This document shows positions 34,711 to 45,445 of a DNA stretch of 64,000 bases, in pieces; within the stretch, counting starts at the first letter, position 1, and every line of letters starts with the position of its first letter. The translations under genes were made by a program, and so were the position numbers. The stretch lies in NCBI GenBank assembly GCA_010093685.1, contig MU006220.1, forward strand, positions 651,502 through 715,501, written 5' to 3'. The notes under the pieces were generated by a model. It worked only from the letters and a program-made list of their open reading frames with translations, did no database searches and was not told the origin of the DNA. The DNA is from Ophiobolus disseminans (taxonomy: Eukaryota > Ascomycota > Dothideomycetes > Pleosporales > Phaeosphaeriaceae).

Positions 34711-35406
34711 TCAGATTTTGTTCGCCTTGACCAACACCGGGTTCTTTCCTGGCGCAAGACCCCAGCCGCAAACACCGCTTCCTATTAGTCGTTATTAGCA
34801 ATCATCTTATAGTGTTTCGGGAACGGGTTTCTCTCTTACCACCGCACGTCCCAGCCAACTGGTTTCCGACCTCGAAATGCCCCTCGCCCTCGAAGCTCGC
34901 AGTGTACTGAGAACCTTGATATACCAGATCTGCAACGTGCGTAAACTTCAGATTGAAGTTGGTCGACGAGTACGATCCGCTGGAGCCGGCGAGGACTTTC
35001 ATGGTCCAGTAGCCGTCCTCGACGGGGTCGCAGGGCCATGTGCGACCGAGTGGCGTTTCGCCGCCCTTGGAGAAGTATTTGGCTACGCAGTTCTGTGGGT
35101 TTTCGGTTAGCAGAATGGCCTTGAGGTTGTTAGTTGGAGGGTGCGTACGATGCCTTGAGAGCCAGCGGGCACGATGACAGTGCTGCCGTCGGATTGCGCG
35201 GTACCAAGGTTGATTTCATTGGGATCGGTGATGTTGGCTGTGATGCTGGACCATGGATAGCTGCCAGGACGGCCGGATGGAGTTCCGACTGCTACGCCGG
35301 TGACCTTCCAATCCTGGAGCGCGTTCTGGCGGGCCTGGAGGGGTGTTGCCACTGTGGACGATGTGAATGCCAGAATGGCGGCGAGAGTAGAAGTAGTGAA
35401 CTGCAT
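34711..35406 (-). CDS. Secreted AA1-like (Alt a 1-like) protein
   Basis: Three exons on the minus strand: 35149-35406, 34840-35092 and 34711-34781; 193 aa. The last exon is supported by the reading 'TCGGSGVCGWGLAPG', which continues smoothly across the intron, whereas the unspliced frame ends in an unlikely Arg-rich tail. A signal peptide covers about residues 1-20 (MQFTTSTLAAILAFTSSTVA). The mature protein is beta-rich and has four cysteines (NC, PC, TC, VC), with 'TGVAVGTPSGRPGSYPWSS' near its start. This pattern is shared by AA1-like / hypersensitive-response-inducing secreted proteins of dothideomycetes. The family assignment is by pattern. A fungus-plant interaction role is possible but not shown. 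Confidence 0.7.
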
Positions 35407-36745
35407 CTTGACTTGTTATTGATTAGAAGCGACTGTCGATGTGAATATCGAGGTGGTGCTCATTCATCTTAAGCAGCAAGTTGATTTATACACAACTAGC
35501 CCTTGGATACGAACTCCATCATCACGTCTCATGCCACCCATAGCACCCAGCTTCCTAATTGAGTAACATCAACGATGTGTCCCTGGCATGCTACTTCGGA
35601 AAAAGTGTGGCCCTCGGCCCGCATGCAGGAACCTCGCGATAATTATAGAACGATCGGCGTCAGCACGAGAACCGAGTTCGCGATACTCTACAAAGCTTCA
35701 CACGCACTATCGACTTTGTATAAGCTCTAAATCATAATAGACTGTGGATATCGACAACGTGTTCTGCTTCCCAAAATCCATTACGGCGCAGTCGAGGTCC
35801 TTCAAAAAGTGAGAGCGACGTTCCCATTACTAACCGCCTACGAATCATTCCCGCCCCCACCAATACGACATGGGAAACAAATCTGGGGCATACGAAAGCC
35901 TCCCCGTCATCCTGTGGAGTGATCTGATATTGGATATGTGTGTCGTATCTAGGTAGCATCCGTATAACCCTTCGCGGCCTAGCTGATGCTTACTCAACAC
36001 AAGGCCCACTCCACCCCATCTCACGAGACCTTCAGCTTTCGAGAAAACGCGTCTCTCATATCACACGTTTATGGCGTAGCGAAACGTATTAAGAGTGGAA
36101 CCAATAAGATGTGCGGAGAAAAGGTACGGCACGTGCGGCACGTTCCCGTGTGGCATTGCGCCACGGAGCTGAGGTAACTGTGATAGGGGAGTGATAACTC
36201 GTAACTTGACTCCGTCTCCTCTTGAACTAAGCCAAAATGCATGGAAGATGTATTGAAGTAGGTTGCGTGATGCGACGAGTTGATGGGAGTGGTACCTGCG
36301 GCGGGTGCTGACAGTCGGCTTGCATTCGACTCATGGAGGCGGTGCCTGGTGCTGATGCAGATGTATGTAATTAGTATTGGAGGCGACAGCTAGCTTTCGC
36401 CACGTGTTATTGGACGCTATTTAGGTGGTACTTAGAATGTGCTGAGAGTACCGTGAGATCCTCGTTGAAAGTTGACTCGTCCATTCGGATTCTTCGCCTG
36501 TTTCCTAGTACTCTTGCAAACCCTTGAGCTCTGTTTATTTCACTCGTGCCTCATCTTGCCATTCCCTCTTCCCCCCAAATACCTTATGGTCAGGTATTGC
36601 CCAACTGAAAGCCCGGCTTCTTGCCAGATCATGCGTATGCTCGCCGACATTGCTTTAGGTATGTCTTCCACGTAGAGCATCATAGCATGGTTCTATGGTA
36701 CGCCTTTTCCCATGTAAATGCTCGCAAAAAACCAATGTGTTGTAT
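35407..36745. other. Intergenic region, about 1.3 kb
   Basis: Contains the promoter of the AA1-like gene and the 3' UTR of the GPI-protein gene. Short ORFs are scattered on both strands, none with family features. No repeats noticed. Confidence 0.5.
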
Positions 36746-38420
36746 TCAAAGGCCCACGGCCAAAAATCCAAGTCCCCACCATATCAGAAGCAGCGCACTC
36801 CCGAGACAGCCGTCAGTACCCGTATATCCAGGATTGAGAGCACCACCTCCGGAGACTGGCTTCGCTGGTACATCTACAGATTTCCCTGTTGGTAGTGCCC
36901 AAGTGCCGCCGCTTGTATATCCCGCATGGCCTCCACCTTGACCGCCGGCCCCAGCGCTTCTTGTTAACGTTACAACTGTCGTGACTGGCTGCAGAACACT
37001 TGTGCTACCTTGAACCACCACTGCAGTTCCACTATGGTCCAGACTGAGTGTTGTCCCGTCTACCGTAATAGCTTCGCCACCGGGTTTGAGTACGGTTCCG
37101 GGACTAATTGTGATGTAGCCCGCTCGATTGGCAGTGTATACGCGGTTATTGAACGTGAGGGCGGGTGCCGCGGTTGTCCAGATGTTGCCAAATCTTGGAA
37201 CGATTGTAGAGCTTGCGCCGTTTACCACGATCACTGTAGCTGAAGGTGCAAGTGACATGGTGGTCCCAGAGACGGTGATTGCTGGTCCGCCAGGTAACAA
37301 GGTCTGCCCGGAAATAACATACTGCGACTGTTGATTCGCCACAATGGTTTCGCTTCCAAAGGTGAGCACCGGCGGAAGCGAGCTCGGCATATACGTCGTT
37401 CGAGGTCCTTTATTCGATTTCATTGGCTTTGGCTGTAACGGTATGATCGTTGTGCCCACCACAACCTCTACACTATTCCCTGTGGTTTGGATTGCCACAG
37501 GGACATTGTCGACGGTGACAGTTTGTCCAGGCGTCACAGTGATCGAGCCTCCTATGACAAAGTTCCCACCAGAGGGCGCTTGACTGATGAGAATGTTCGA
37601 AGGTCCGGCAGATATTCTTGTCCGGATGAGTGCCGTTGAAGTCTCATGCTGTTCTTCTGCAGGACTATCCAGCCAGCCGGTAGCTGTAATCTCGATAATT
37701 GGAGAGCATGCTCGACACGGCTTCGTGACACTGAAGTTTGGCTCCGTGATCTCATGATGGCCGTTAGGATCGCCAACTCGCGTTTCTGCTGGGGGTATTG
37801 GTTTTAAGCCTTGGTCTGTCGATGTCATCTGCGGCGTTCCTATGGTCGTCACTCTGGACGAGTTGATCAAAGACGGTGCATCCGTCACAATCGGCGCAGA
37901 GGGGATCGGGCCAAGACCTGGGGTCAACGATAAGGAAGGTATGGGTGAAATAAGTGGTGGCCCTGGTAGAACAGGTGCTGAGGGAATCGGAGCAGGTGTG
38001 GACAGCGACACGAGCGGTGGGTTAGGTGAAGGCGCTTGCGATGGGATCAGTCCCGAAGTAAGCAGCGATGCAGGTGCTGATCCGGTTGGATTCGCTTGCG
38101 ACGGTATGGGCGCGGAAGGGATAATTGCAGACCCTAGAAAAGAAGAGATATCATGATTAGTGAAAAGTTTGGCAGGTGTTGGTGATTCTTACTTGGTGCT
38201 GAGGGTATTAAACCCAGGAGCGCGGCTGTTGCATATTCGCCAGTACCTGTGGTGCTATGTAAGTACAAGGCTCAGTAAGGAGTTGAAACACTACCAACAG
38301 CTGCATACCCGATTGAGGATGAGCTTGGGCAAGCTGTACCCATGTCGCACATAAGCATAGAATATGACATAAGAAGAGTGGAAGTACCCGCCCACTGGGC
38401 TCAAGAGAGACGTTGAACAT
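36746..38420 (-). CDS. GPI-anchored Ser/Thr/Pro-rich cell-surface protein with beta repeats
   Basis: Three exons, 38309-38420, 38193-38246 and 36746-38133; 517 aa. Exon 1 supplies a signal peptide (VLPLFLCHILCLCATWVQLA, followed by QA). Exon 3 begins with repeated IPSAP / IPSQA words. At least two clear copies of a roughly 65-residue unit follow: copy 1 has 'YVISGQTLLPGGPAITVSGT', copy 2 'YITISPGTVLKPGGEAITVD'. A third, weaker copy lies before them. The end is Gly/Ser-rich with a hydrophobic tail (SALLLIWWGLGFLAVGL), fitting GPI attachment. The unit is common in fungal wall proteins of unknown function. A likely cell-wall or plasma-membrane surface protein. Confidence 0.75.
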
Positions 38421-40586
38421 GATGAACGAAGAAGCTTGATGTCAACTCGCCATGACGCAGGATAATGCACCAGCAAGAAGGTAGGAGATGTGCGGTCTTA
38501 CAGCAGGTCAGGGTGGCAACGCAGCCCAAAGTACCAGGTGCCAAGTCGCAACCAAATGATCGAAGATATTGGATCCAAATTCTCCGCGTTCTCCTTCTAC
38601 CGCGACAACGGCTGGTCACTAAGAAGGGATGAGTCGGATGGTCGACGGTATTTATCTAGATTACTCTTCATTAGGGTGTCATCAGATCCTGGGGTGTGTT
38701 TGCGCCGATTGGAACCCCGAGTGTGGAGGTGACCCGGTGCTGCACAGGATAAATTGTACCCGGGTTAGGATGATGCTGTGATACGCCAGTTGGGTCTTTA
38801 CAAGAGACCAGCCTCTTCCGGCCGCCTTAGCGAAAACTCATCCTTGTCAAGATGCCAGAACGCCGCTGCATCAGTGACAATGCTTGCAACAACAGAGCAG
38901 TATATTTGACGGACTTTCTGGAAATGACTTAGACTGAGGCAGAATAAATTATGTATCCTCGACGTCCACGAACCCAGGCGCATGGCTGGCCAGCATTCAT
39001 GTCCGGACAATGGTTTTCGTCTTGTGTCTCAGCCTGGGTTGTTGGTTGTGGGGTCGTCATCCCAGAGTCCGCAACACAAGCATGGTTATTTGTGACCTTG
39101 CCACGTTTTCCGCTTGCTGGTCGATACGTACAAATTTGGCTCTATCTAAGTAGCTTCAGGTATACAAAGTGGTGCGATTTCATACAAACAGCGAGTTTAG
39201 TATACACACGCATTCTATGTCGAGATCTGCGCTATGCTGAAAGGCTCGCTGCGGGTGGCCGGTGGTCCGGTCCGCGAGACATTCAGCCGGTACCACGTAG
39301 CCAATGGCCCCAGCATCTGCACGTCCAGGCACGTGTACAGTACAGGCATGTGAAGTGTCGATAAAATTGTAGGGGCTCTGAAATTCCTGCCGAGGCTTTG
39401 CTAGAATGTTTCCTCCAACATGGGCGGTTCTGACGTGCTTCATCCAGTAGGGATACTGCTTCACGGATATAATCGATTGTTTGATCTTGTCTTCTTCTTT
39501 GAGGTCGGTGCCATGGAAGCGCGGAAGGATCTTTATGCACGCTGCCGGCATAACGCTTCCAAAGCCGGCTGATTTTGGGGCCAACATTCTCTACTCTAAG
39601 TGGTGGCTGCATCGGATACAATGTGTTAACCGTCCTGAGATAGTTTCAAGTAGACATTTCAAGTGTTCCTCTTGCTCGAAATGTTCTCACTACTGCTCAA
39701 TACGTTGTATTGAGCTCGCGACTTGGTCTGGAGTCAGTTGGCGTTGATCTTCGGTAGATCCTAGCACAGGATACTGGATGATTGTGGCCGGTTGTGAACT
39801 GCATTGTTTGCTAGCAATCGCTACTTCGACCCGTCTTGCCGCGAAGGACGTCCATCGCCGAGTGTAGGGAGAAGACTGGGTGGATAAAACTGCAAGATCA
39901 ACGTAACATGATCCTTCACGTAGTCGCCGGAGAGTGCGAGGTAAACAAGCTGCAGCAGGAGGCTTAGTATGGAATCTTCTTCTCAGGCATCCAGCTCGCT
40001 TGGATGATGTGACTTGTCAGTCAGCTTTCACACAAAGAGTCCAGAGATGGCCAACATCTCATTGCGCATCATTCATGGACCCAGTCACTACATTGACTCG
40101 GTAAGAGTTCCAGGGGTGGGCTTCGGATAGCTGGAGTAGGAGTATTCGTGATGCATGCGATGCAGCAGGTGCTGAAAACTAGAATCGGAAGAGAACTTGG
40201 TGACGGTCACGTGACTCACTAGCGTGAAGCTCGCACAACTCCTTCGCTTAATTTTCGAGCACTCAACTTGCTCGAATTCCGACCACGCCAAACTAACCCC
40301 ACGACAACACAGATTGCACCAGGAGACACGACAAGGTATGCCGCACCCATCTTTTGAAGCAACCAGCATTGCGACACCAGGACCGCCTCACGCTTCACCG
40401 CACACATCTACGAACGTATCAACGCCCGCGAGCCCACCAACCACCCGAGCTGCATACGTTCTCATGGATGGCACACGATGAAGAGGGAGTGAGGGCGGTC
40501 CATCACAATGCTGCTGCTTCAGACACGGTTTTGAAGGGACAAGGCTAATTTGATTGTGGACAGCAGTCTTCTGACACACCGCAATT
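38421..40586. other. Intergenic region, about 2.1 kb, no gene recognised
   Basis: The largest gap in the window. Two overlapping frames (38951-39364 plus; 39180-39621 minus) are antisense to each other and have no family features. The right end should carry the RPS8 promoter and 5' UTR. A non-coding RNA or lineage-specific gene cannot be excluded by eye. Confidence 0.45.
40206..40215 (+). promoter_or_regulatory. Cbf1-type palindrome GTCACGTGAC with overlapping TGACTCA
   Basis: A perfect palindrome with an E-box core about 370 bp upstream of the RPS8 start codon. The TGACTCA at 40212-40218 overlaps it and is an exact Gcn4/CPC1-type site. Cbf1-like factors bind TCACGTG and control ribosomal protein genes in some fungi. 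The position and double match make it a good candidate, but binding is inferred. Confidence 0.45.
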
Positions 40587-41295
40587 ATGGGGTATCTACG
40601 CACTTCCCAGTCCACATCCAAGACATTCACTGACACACGCCAGTATCTCACGCGACTCTCGCCACAAGCGCTCGGCTTCTGGAGCCAAGCGCGCATACTA
40701 CCGCAAGAAGAGGTATGCATAAACCGATCGCATCTCTAGTCATGTCTAACATGGCTTTAGGGCTTTCGAGAAGGGTCGCCAGCCCGCCAATACCCGTATT
40801 GGCGCAAAGCGTATCCATCTTGTCCGCACTCGTGGCGGCAACCGCAAGTTCCGTGCTCTGCGTCTCGAAGCCGGCAACTTCTCCTGGGGCTCAGAGGGCA
40901 TCGCCAAGAAGACCCGTGTCATCGGTGTCGTCTACCACCCTTCCAACAACGAGCTTGTCCGCACCAACACCCTCACCCGCTCCGCCGTCGTCCAAATCGA
41001 TGCCGCTCCCTTCAGACAATGGTACGAGGCCCACTACGGCGTCTCGCTAGGCCGCAGGAGGCAGGTCAAGGCCGGCGAGAAGGCCGAAGACATCAAGAAG
41101 TCCAACTCGGTCAGCAAGAAGCAGACTGAGCGCGTCAAGACCTCCGGAAAGGTCGAGAGCGCCGTCGAGAAGCAGTTCGAGGCCGGTCGCCTGTACGCCG
41201 TCGTCTCCTCCCGTCCCGGCCAGAGCGGTCGCTGCGACGGATACGTCCTCGAGGGCGAGGAGCTCGCGTTCTACCAGCGTGGTCTCAGGAAGTAG
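40587..41295 (+). CDS. RPS8: 40S ribosomal protein eS8
   Basis: Three coding exons: 40587-40591 (ATG GG only), 40644-40712 and 40761-41295; 202 aa, the normal eS8 length. No long ORF with an ATG exists, because the start codon sits alone on a 5-nt coding exon. Spliced, the protein begins MGISRDSRHKRSASGAKRA and contains the conserved RIHLVRTRGGNRKFRALRL, TRVIGVVYHPSNNELVRT and the C-terminal SGRCDGYVLEGEELAFYQR. A structural component of the small subunit body. Codon choice is strongly C-ending, as expected for a highly expressed gene. An additional 5' UTR intron is likely but cannot be placed. Confidence 0.95.
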
Positions 41296-42057
41296 GGGTG
41301 ATGTCTGTTCTTCGGTGCATCGGTCAGGTCAAAATGGGAGTTTAATCGTGTATCTGGTCTGCATAGCCGCCGGGCTTTGAACTGCACCGGACATGATGAT
41401 GTCGCTTCTAGATATCACGAAACTACGAATCACGGTTTCACAACGTTATGCAATGCTCCCCTGCCGTGATGTTGCGCTCGAACTTCGCCTGGTCACCACA
41501 TCTCATCAATGCGTCGTCTTCTACTATAACAACTGTCTACACCCACTATGTCCAACCACAAGTTAGGAAGCAGGACTTCGGTTTCGAAACTGCTTCCAAA
41601 GCAAAAAAGAAAAGCGTGGCTCGTTAACATCATTGTCAGAACTGCGCAGCGTTGCTTGCTCTAATGCATCGCAATCTTCCAACGTCTAAGATTGATCACG
41701 TCCGAGATTTGCGAATGATGTATACTGTTTGTTCCTATCAACCCAGGATCGCCCTCCAAACTTCAATCTTTTCCAAATAAGTCTAAGATGGTACCGATCA
41801 AACTTCGATATGTGCAAGCAACACCCCCTTCCCAAAGAAAGTCCTGCCAATCGATGAACCAGAATCCGTGATGACAGAGGCGCGCCTATCCCAGATGGTG
41901 CCGCGTCCTACCCAAGAAACGAGAAGCTAGTGCTGCTTTGCTTTAAGGTAGTAGCGTAGAGGATATTTTGGTAACAAGATACTGTAAGCTCGCGTGAAAT
42001 GCTTGGCGTAGAGCGTGATAACGGTGGATTCTTGGGAAAGCCGCCAACGACTAAGGT
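41296..42057. other. Convergent 3' intergenic region
   Basis: About 0.76 kb between the RPS8 stop codon and the stop codon of the 2EXR-like gene. It should hold two 3' UTRs. No other gene seen. Confidence 0.5.
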
Positions 42058-43224
42058 CTAACGACCACCCTTCTTGAACGTCGCCCAAGCCTGGGTGAGG
42101 GCGTCACGAAGCTCTTCATGCTTGGGCATGCCGTCGGTCGTCGTGTTGGCGCTGTTGAGCTTCTCGTGATAGCTCTCGCCGCTGAACATGACGCGGAGGT
42201 TGATCCACGCGGGGATCTTGGTCACCTTCTTGGCCTTAGCATCAGCGGAGATGGCCCTGGCGATTGCATCTTGTAGGCGCTGGACGTGCGAAGTGGAGGT
42301 CTCGCCGTCAGTCTTGGCCCACTGCTTGCCGAAGCCCTTGCTAGTGGACGGCAACTCGAGGATAAGCGTGAGGGTGGTGATGCCGCGGTAGTAGTTCTTG
42401 ATGACGTTGTATCCGCCGCTGAGGAGCCACTGCAAGCCGTAGAATGAGCGGATGCGGATATTGAGCCTGGTGACGAGACGTTGGCAGCCGGTCGGGAAGA
42501 GGCGGACGCTAAAGTCTGTGGGTGGGCTTAATTCAGTTAAAGGCTTAGCGATTTCGAAGTTGTTCTTGCCGTATAGAACTGCCTTGGCTTCGGCATGTAC
42601 CTCCTTGCTCGCGAGTAGGATGTTGCCGTTGGTGCTGGCAAAGCGAGAGAAGCGGGCCTTGTAGCCATCGACTGTGAGTTGTGCGAGGGCATACGCGATG
42701 CCGGTAACAAGGTCGCGACCTTCGGTATAGAGATGGCCTCCATCACGATCCTGGGAGATGGTATTCTCCTGGCGAACACAGATAAGAGCTGGGATGACAA
42801 GGAGGTGCTCATACACTTTCTCGCGGATGGACAGTGGCAATCTCATGAACGGAAATGGCTCAGTGACGACAGAGGATGCGGTTGAGGAAGCGAAGAGTAC
42901 GTTCTTTTCGAGCACATCAGACTTGTCTGCAGACGATATGCTAGGGGAAGGAGATGCTGACGAGCTGTCGCTGGTGGATGGGATGGTCTCGACATCGCTG
43001 GCTTCAACCTCAACCTCAGAGCATTCTTGAAAGTCCTCGAAGAACAGAGTTGGCGATTCACCCTCTTTCAACTTGGTATCGAGTCTGGCGCTGGTCCTAT
43101 GGAGATCATCATCGACGAACGTGACCCTTTTGTCGAACTTTGCCGTTGGTGGCGGTGTCAATAGGTACGCATCACCGTAAGGCACAGGGGGAGGAGTGCT
43201 AGGTCGGTCCATGTTCTTTGTCAT
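42058..43224 (-). CDS. 2EXR-like / F-box-neighbour type unknown protein
   Basis: Single-exon gene, 388 aa, with two possible Mets near the start (MTKNMDRPSTPPP). Residues 1-120 are Pro/Ser/Asp-rich and likely disordered. From about residue 125 the PFPFMRLPLSIREKVYEHLL motif begins a domain typical of fungal 2EXR/F-box-like proteins, in which 'LP-x-x-IR-x-x-Y' leads into 'LLASKEVHAEAKAVLYGKNNFEI', here also present. These are very numerous in dothideomycetes. No enzymatic motif is present. A substrate-adaptor or protein-interaction role is possible; function unknown. Confidence 0.7.
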   Translation of the reverse strand: MTKNMDRPSTPPPVPYGDAYLLTPPPTAKFDKRVTFVDDDLHRTSARLDTKLKEGESPTLFFEDFQECSEVEVEASDVETIPSTSDSSSASPSPSISSADKSDVLEKNVLFASSTASSVVTEPFPFMRLPLSIREKVYEHLLVIPALICVRQENTISQDRDGGHLYTEGRDLVTGIAYALAQLTVDGYKARFSRFASTNGNILLASKEVHAEAKAVLYGKNNFEIAKPLTELSPPTDFSVRLFPTGCQRLVTRLNIRIRSFYGLQWLLSGGYNVIKNYYRGITTLTLILELPSTSKGFGKQWAKTDGETSTSHVQRLQDAIARAISADAKAKKVTKIPAWINLRVMFSGESYHEKLNSANTTTDGMPKHEELRDALTQAWATFKKGGR

Positions 43225-44089
43225 GTCGATATTGCTGGTTCCGCTGGTCCAAGTCTGTCGATGTTGCTAAGAGGTGTGCGTTGTGCGGACAACTAGGTGG
43301 AGCAGTGTCGAGGGGATGTACGAGTAAGAGAGGGTGAGGATTTTGTATCAAGAGGACTGAAGGTGAAGTGAGATTGCTGAGCAGCGCTCAACAAGGTGTC
43401 CCAAACTCGCGGTGATCCACGAATGTAAGCCCGTAGCGGCCATTTCACGGTGAAGGTGGATTCGAAAATTGGTGTTGGCAGTGAACAAGACGGTCGCTGG
43501 GATTGCAATCGTGCAATGCGAAAGCAAGAGCTACGAAACTAGGTACAACGGAGAAGGATAACAAACCACATCTCAAAAGCCTGAAAAAAAATACCAAGGC
43601 GTAGAAGGACCAAGAAGATGTGGGAAGGATGTACTTGACCGTATGCTGAACGGAGCACAAGGCACCAGCGAGATCCTCCAGCTTTACCTATCCTGAGGCA
43701 ACTGATAGTTTGAGCCACTGTGACAACCTCTTGAATTTGATCGATGCGCCATGTAGTGCGCAGATTTGACCATAGCCTCCAACTTGGGTTTGACGTGTGC
43801 GGGGGTGAGTACTCAGAAGGTGCAAAACATTGCGAGCTATGCGTCATATTAAAGGGAATAGTAGCAAGATCAAATCAGTGCGCCTAACGTGATATATGAC
43901 TAAAGCGACGATCGAGTGCGATGTTGTAGTCGTAGTCATAGTGGCCATCAGAACTCAGATCAACGGCGCCCAAAACAGCCTAGTCTTGCCGAGCGCTCGA
44001 GAGAAACTGTGTGTTGCCAACCTTGAACTCCACCATACGCCAGCTCCGACAGCTCCCCCATCCCGTATTCCATCTCCTCTCTACTCGCC
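43225..44089. other. Divergent promoter region, 2EXR-like gene and ATP5
   Basis: About 0.86 kb between two start codons facing apart. No gene or clear site recognised. Confidence 0.5.
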
Positions 44090-44977
44090 ATGTCCGCAGC
44101 CCGTGCATTCAGCACCGCTCTCCGGGCAGGTGCGCCCCGCGCCCCCATTGCTGCCCGCGTCGCCGGCATTCGAGGCTATGCAGCCGCTGCACCGGCAACT
44201 GGCGCAGCGAACAAGCCGCCCGTGGCCCTCTTCGGCGTCGATGGAACATATGCCAGCGCTTTGGTACGACTCCCGGAAGCTCAATTGGCGGCAAAGAAGA
44301 TGTGGGAGGATGAGATGGGAAAGCAATGGCTGAGAGTAGGACGTAACTAACAAATTGCACAGTACACCGCAGCCGCGAAAACCAACGCCCTCGACCCCAC
44401 CTCAAAGTCTCTCGAGGCACTTGGCGGCATCTTCAAGAAGGACCCCAAGCTCGCGCAGGTCCTGAATGCCCCCACCCTCACTGTCTCAGACAAGAAGCAA
44501 ATCGTCCAGGAACTCCAGAAGCAGCTCGGCCAGCAGGACAAGGAGGGCATTGTCAAAAACTTCCTCCAGACGCTCGCAGAGAACAACAGACTGGGTGTGC
44601 TAGAGGGCGTTGTGGAGAAGTTTGGCGTGCTCATGGGTGCGCAACGGGGGGAGGTTGAGTTGGTCGTCACCAGCGCTACGGTACGTTGACCTGGAGAAAG
44701 TCGGAGGGGTACCTCAGGAGCGCATACCAAGGATTCGGTCACACCTTGAATAATCGCTGACCCTTTACAGGCCCTCGACAGCCGAACCCTGAGCCGCCTC
44801 GAGGCCGCCATCCACAAGTCCGAGTACGTGGCCAACGGCCAGAAGCTCAAGGTCGTTTCCAAGGTCAACCCTGAAATCAAGGGTGGACTAGTTGTCGAGA
44901 TCGCCGACCGCACCATTGATCTGTCCGTCGCGGCTAGAATGGCCAAGATGAACAAGCTGCTCAAGGATGCTTTGTAA
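44090..44977 (+). CDS. ATP5: ATP synthase subunit 5 (OSCP), mitochondrial
   Basis: Three exons, 44090-44263, 44363-44680 and 44771-44977, all phase 0; 232 aa. The N-terminus is an Arg/Ala-rich presequence (MSAARAFSTALRAG). The OSCP/delta family pattern is complete: FGVDGTYASALYTAA, NFLQTLAENNRLGVL, GEVELVVTSA, then the C-terminal VNPEIKGGLVVEIADRTIDL with the conserved basic tail. OSCP links the F1 head to the peripheral stalk of the F1Fo ATP synthase. The length is normal and nothing is missing. Confidence 0.95.
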
Positions 44978-45445
44978 ATATCACGCTTGCATAGACTGGA
45001 GGCGATCAGCGGTTGGAAGTGGAAGATGAGCTGCGAATGTGACTATGTATTCTAGGCCCTGGACTGGGTACAATCTACCATGTTCAACTCTCGACTTTCG
45101 ACGGCTGGCATGTGAATTTTACTCGGCGGGATGAGACTGTACAAAAGTCACCAACTAATCTGACGGGATGTGTATTACCATCGGGTGTTTGACGCCTTCA
45201 CAATCGCCTCGCCATCGACACGCCACAGGATACAATCCATGCTTCCTTCTTTCCTTCCTTTCTTCCTTCCTTCCTTCCTTGACGGCTTTATCCAAACCAG
45301 TTATCTGCGGCTCATCCCAAGTCGAGTACGCTACAACGAAGTCCGACAGAAACTCACTCAACATATCACCCCAACTTTTTGATATGACATGGAGAATTAC
45401 GGTACCACTCGTTCTTGCAAACCAAGTGCTCATCTATTCGACACG
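44978..45445. other. Convergent intergenic region with a TTCC microsatellite
   Basis: About 0.47 kb between the ATP5 stop and the BTN1 stop. Contains the short tandem repeat listed separately; otherwise nothing recognised. Confidence 0.55.
45242..45280 (+). repeat. Imperfect (TTCC)n microsatellite
   Basis: About 39 bp of cttcc/ttcc/tttcc words in the convergent intergenic gap. Such tracts vary in length among strains. Confidence 0.8.

Noticed and set aside
38951..39621. Two overlapping antisense ORFs of more than 110 codons in the 2.1-kb gap
   Set aside because: They overlap each other on opposite strands and show no domain, signal peptide or plausible splice extension.
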